Assembly (NCBI GenBank): GCA_012845835.1
Contig: JABAKD010000018.1
Coordinates: forward strand, 9,649,759 to 9,713,758
Length of the DNA: 64,000 nt
Origin: Undaria pinnatifida
Lineage: Eukaryota; Sar; Phaeophyceae; Laminariales; Alariaceae
Reading direction: 5' to 3'
Program-made: the position numbers and the translations under genes
Notes under the pieces: model-generated
Told to the model about the DNA's origin: nothing
The model's input: the letters and a program-made list of their open reading frames with translations, nothing else
The model's database searches: none
Shown: piece after piece, positions 62,508 to 64,000 of the stretch
Layout of the letters: each line of letters starts with the position of its first letter
How positions within the stretch are numbered: the first letter of the stretch is position 1

Positions 62508-64000
62508 CCACCTCGTTATTTACACAGGCAGGCGTTACTTACGGGGGGGGGGCAGCGAAGAAGCTTGCGCGCCTCAACCCGCCCTCCCTACACTACCTGT
62601 GTGCGTAGGGGGGGATGGGGGGGGACAGGTTACCCCCTTTCCTTGCCTGTGGCTATGGCATTCGCGATTGGTGGGTTGGTGGATAGTTGGGTAGCAACGA
62701 TTGGTTGATATTGATTGGTTGGCGTTGGATGGTTTCTGTTGATCGATTACTGCTGATCGATTGAAGTTGGGTAGCGAATACTGATCGGTTGACGTTGGTT
62801 CGTCGGCTACGCGTGAGATGGTTGTTTGGTTGGTAGATCAGTTGGTTTGCTGGTTCGTATGACTGTAAGAAGTTTCGCCTCCTTAACTGGCGTTGTTTAA
62901 ACCTAGATACGGCGGAACTATTGCTGTGGCTTCTGTGCTAGTCGTACCACTGCTGCCGTGTTTCGTTTTTTCTATCTCTCTCGCCATCGTCCTCTGGGTT
63001 GTGTTTTGGTTTTGTCCGACAGAAGTTCCGCCGCGCCGGCTTTTCTTTGTCAGAGACGATATTGAAACACAATTGATGCTTGAGCTAGCCCGGCGCGGCG
63101 GCGCAAAAAGCACGAAATCACGGAAACACGAGTCATGGTTCGTTTCTTCCCCCGTCTTCCGGGCTGAATTACGGGCGCTGACTCCCCCGCTGACCCCCCA
63201 AGTTGCTGTTTTTTCTTTTCCCCTCCATGTGGAATTAAGGGGGGTGGTTGGTGGGAGATCTATCTGTAATTTGTTTTCTCTTCTTTGCTTTTTTTCTGTC
63301 TTCGTTCTGCTTTCGGGATTTTCTTTTACTAATAACGATAAACAAACCAGGTAATATACCAGGTGCCAGGTACTATAGCCGTGTGTGGTTACGTTCGTTT
63401 TGTTTTGAAATATGTGGGAAAGGAGTGAAAGTAGCTGTTGCTCGTTGTCTGAACGAAAGGATGAACAGTGTAGCAAAGATCCTTGGAGACCGATATTTTT
63501 TTTGGTCGCGTCAAGGTATCTTGTTGCCTTGATATACTTGTTTTAGAGTGGTGGGGTGGGGCAGAGAGGGTCAACCAATCCGCGATCTCCTGGCATATTT
63601 GAGCAGCACGGAAGGCACCCGCTAGTAAGAAACGTTTGTTTGTCGAGGCTCAAGTTCGTATTTTGATGCCACCATTGGCCCAAGGCTGATGTCGGCCGCT
63701 GTATGGGAATTAGTACGGCACCCGGCCCTGAACATCGTTTTTCGATCAAATTCCTTGTTTATCGATGGGAAACGAACGTAAAGCTCTTACGAGCTGGGTG
63801 CAGTTTCTTTGGCCAGGTTCTTGTTTATCGTAGGCAAACGATCCGCAATTTATCATGACACGACCGAATTGCTCAAGAGCGGGCGCTCGCTGTAGTAGTA
63901 GTCGGCGGCGGAGTTGTGCTTTTGATGTTGCTTTGGTTACACCGGCACACTTAAACCGCGGCCTTGTGTCGCGTCCTGCCTTGTGTTGAGCCTGTCCCCA
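62508..64000. other. 3' flank of HMGR fragment, unassigned
   Basis: GATTGGTTG/GTTGGTT-type degenerate repeats (about 62670-62860). The rest has no recognised gene. Overlapping frames of 150-197 codons on both strands (62883-63476) start at non-ATG codons or have no domain. Confidence 0.45.

Noticed and set aside
62883-63476. Overlapping 150-197-codon frames on both strands, one with a hydrophobic segment
   Set aside because: The plus frame begins at a non-ATG codon, neither frame has a known domain, and both run through low-complexity pyrimidine-rich DNA.

Overview
The window is nuclear DNA of an intron-rich eukaryote. I read it as a stramenopile, most likely a brown alga. The reasons are long introns with GT-AG (mostly GTGAGN) donors, very low-complexity GC-rich exons, long trinucleotide microsatellites, TTAGGG-type interstitial repeats, and LTR retroelements with chromodomain/Tudor-like tails. 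This taxonomic call is an inference, because nothing in the window is species-diagnostic.

Layout. (a) 1-4.3 kb: the last exon of ribosomal protein eS27 (RPS27) at 1429-1530, then unassigned DNA and an (AAT)n tract. (b) 4.3-13.8 kb: a nest of LTR retroelements. They share one primer-binding-site sequence resembling the complement of a tRNA-Ser 3' end. The members are a Gag element (minus strand) that also carries a frameshifted NADAR domain, a 2.6-kb element with 273-bp LTRs that encodes only a chromodomain/Tudor-like protein, and miniature elements (TRIMs) with ~83-bp LTRs, one with identical LTRs and a 4-bp target duplication. No reverse transcriptase is visible in any of them. (c) 16.6-18.0 kb, minus strand: an OTU-type cysteine-protease fragment followed by a PIF1/Helitron-type helicase tail. 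(d) 18-21 kb: tandem repeats and a G-tract-rich dispersed repeat. (e) 21,667-56,195, plus strand: one very large gene. I could join 15 exons with consistent splice phases (~4,400 codons), with one exon-4 donor and one frame break in exon 11 unresolved. The product is mostly disordered and coiled-coil. Its last four exons have the layout of the DUF4378/TRM-CEP350 C-terminal region, so a centrosome or microtubule-organising role is the best guess. (f) 56-64 kb: repeats, a 299-bp foldback element enclosing telomere-like repeats, and the 3' end of an HMG-CoA reductase gene (two exons) that carries a 4-bp duplication breaking the frame.

The main system-level observation is the retroelement cluster. 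Gag+NADAR, chromodomain-only and coding-free elements sit together and share a priming signal, as if the parts of one retrotransposon were divided among elements mobilised in trans. A second unexplained signal is a family of nine short repeats, each containing the same short ATG-initiated reading frame (MSFDKIFDLTAGV or MSIDPKFVELTADV type), spread over both strands.
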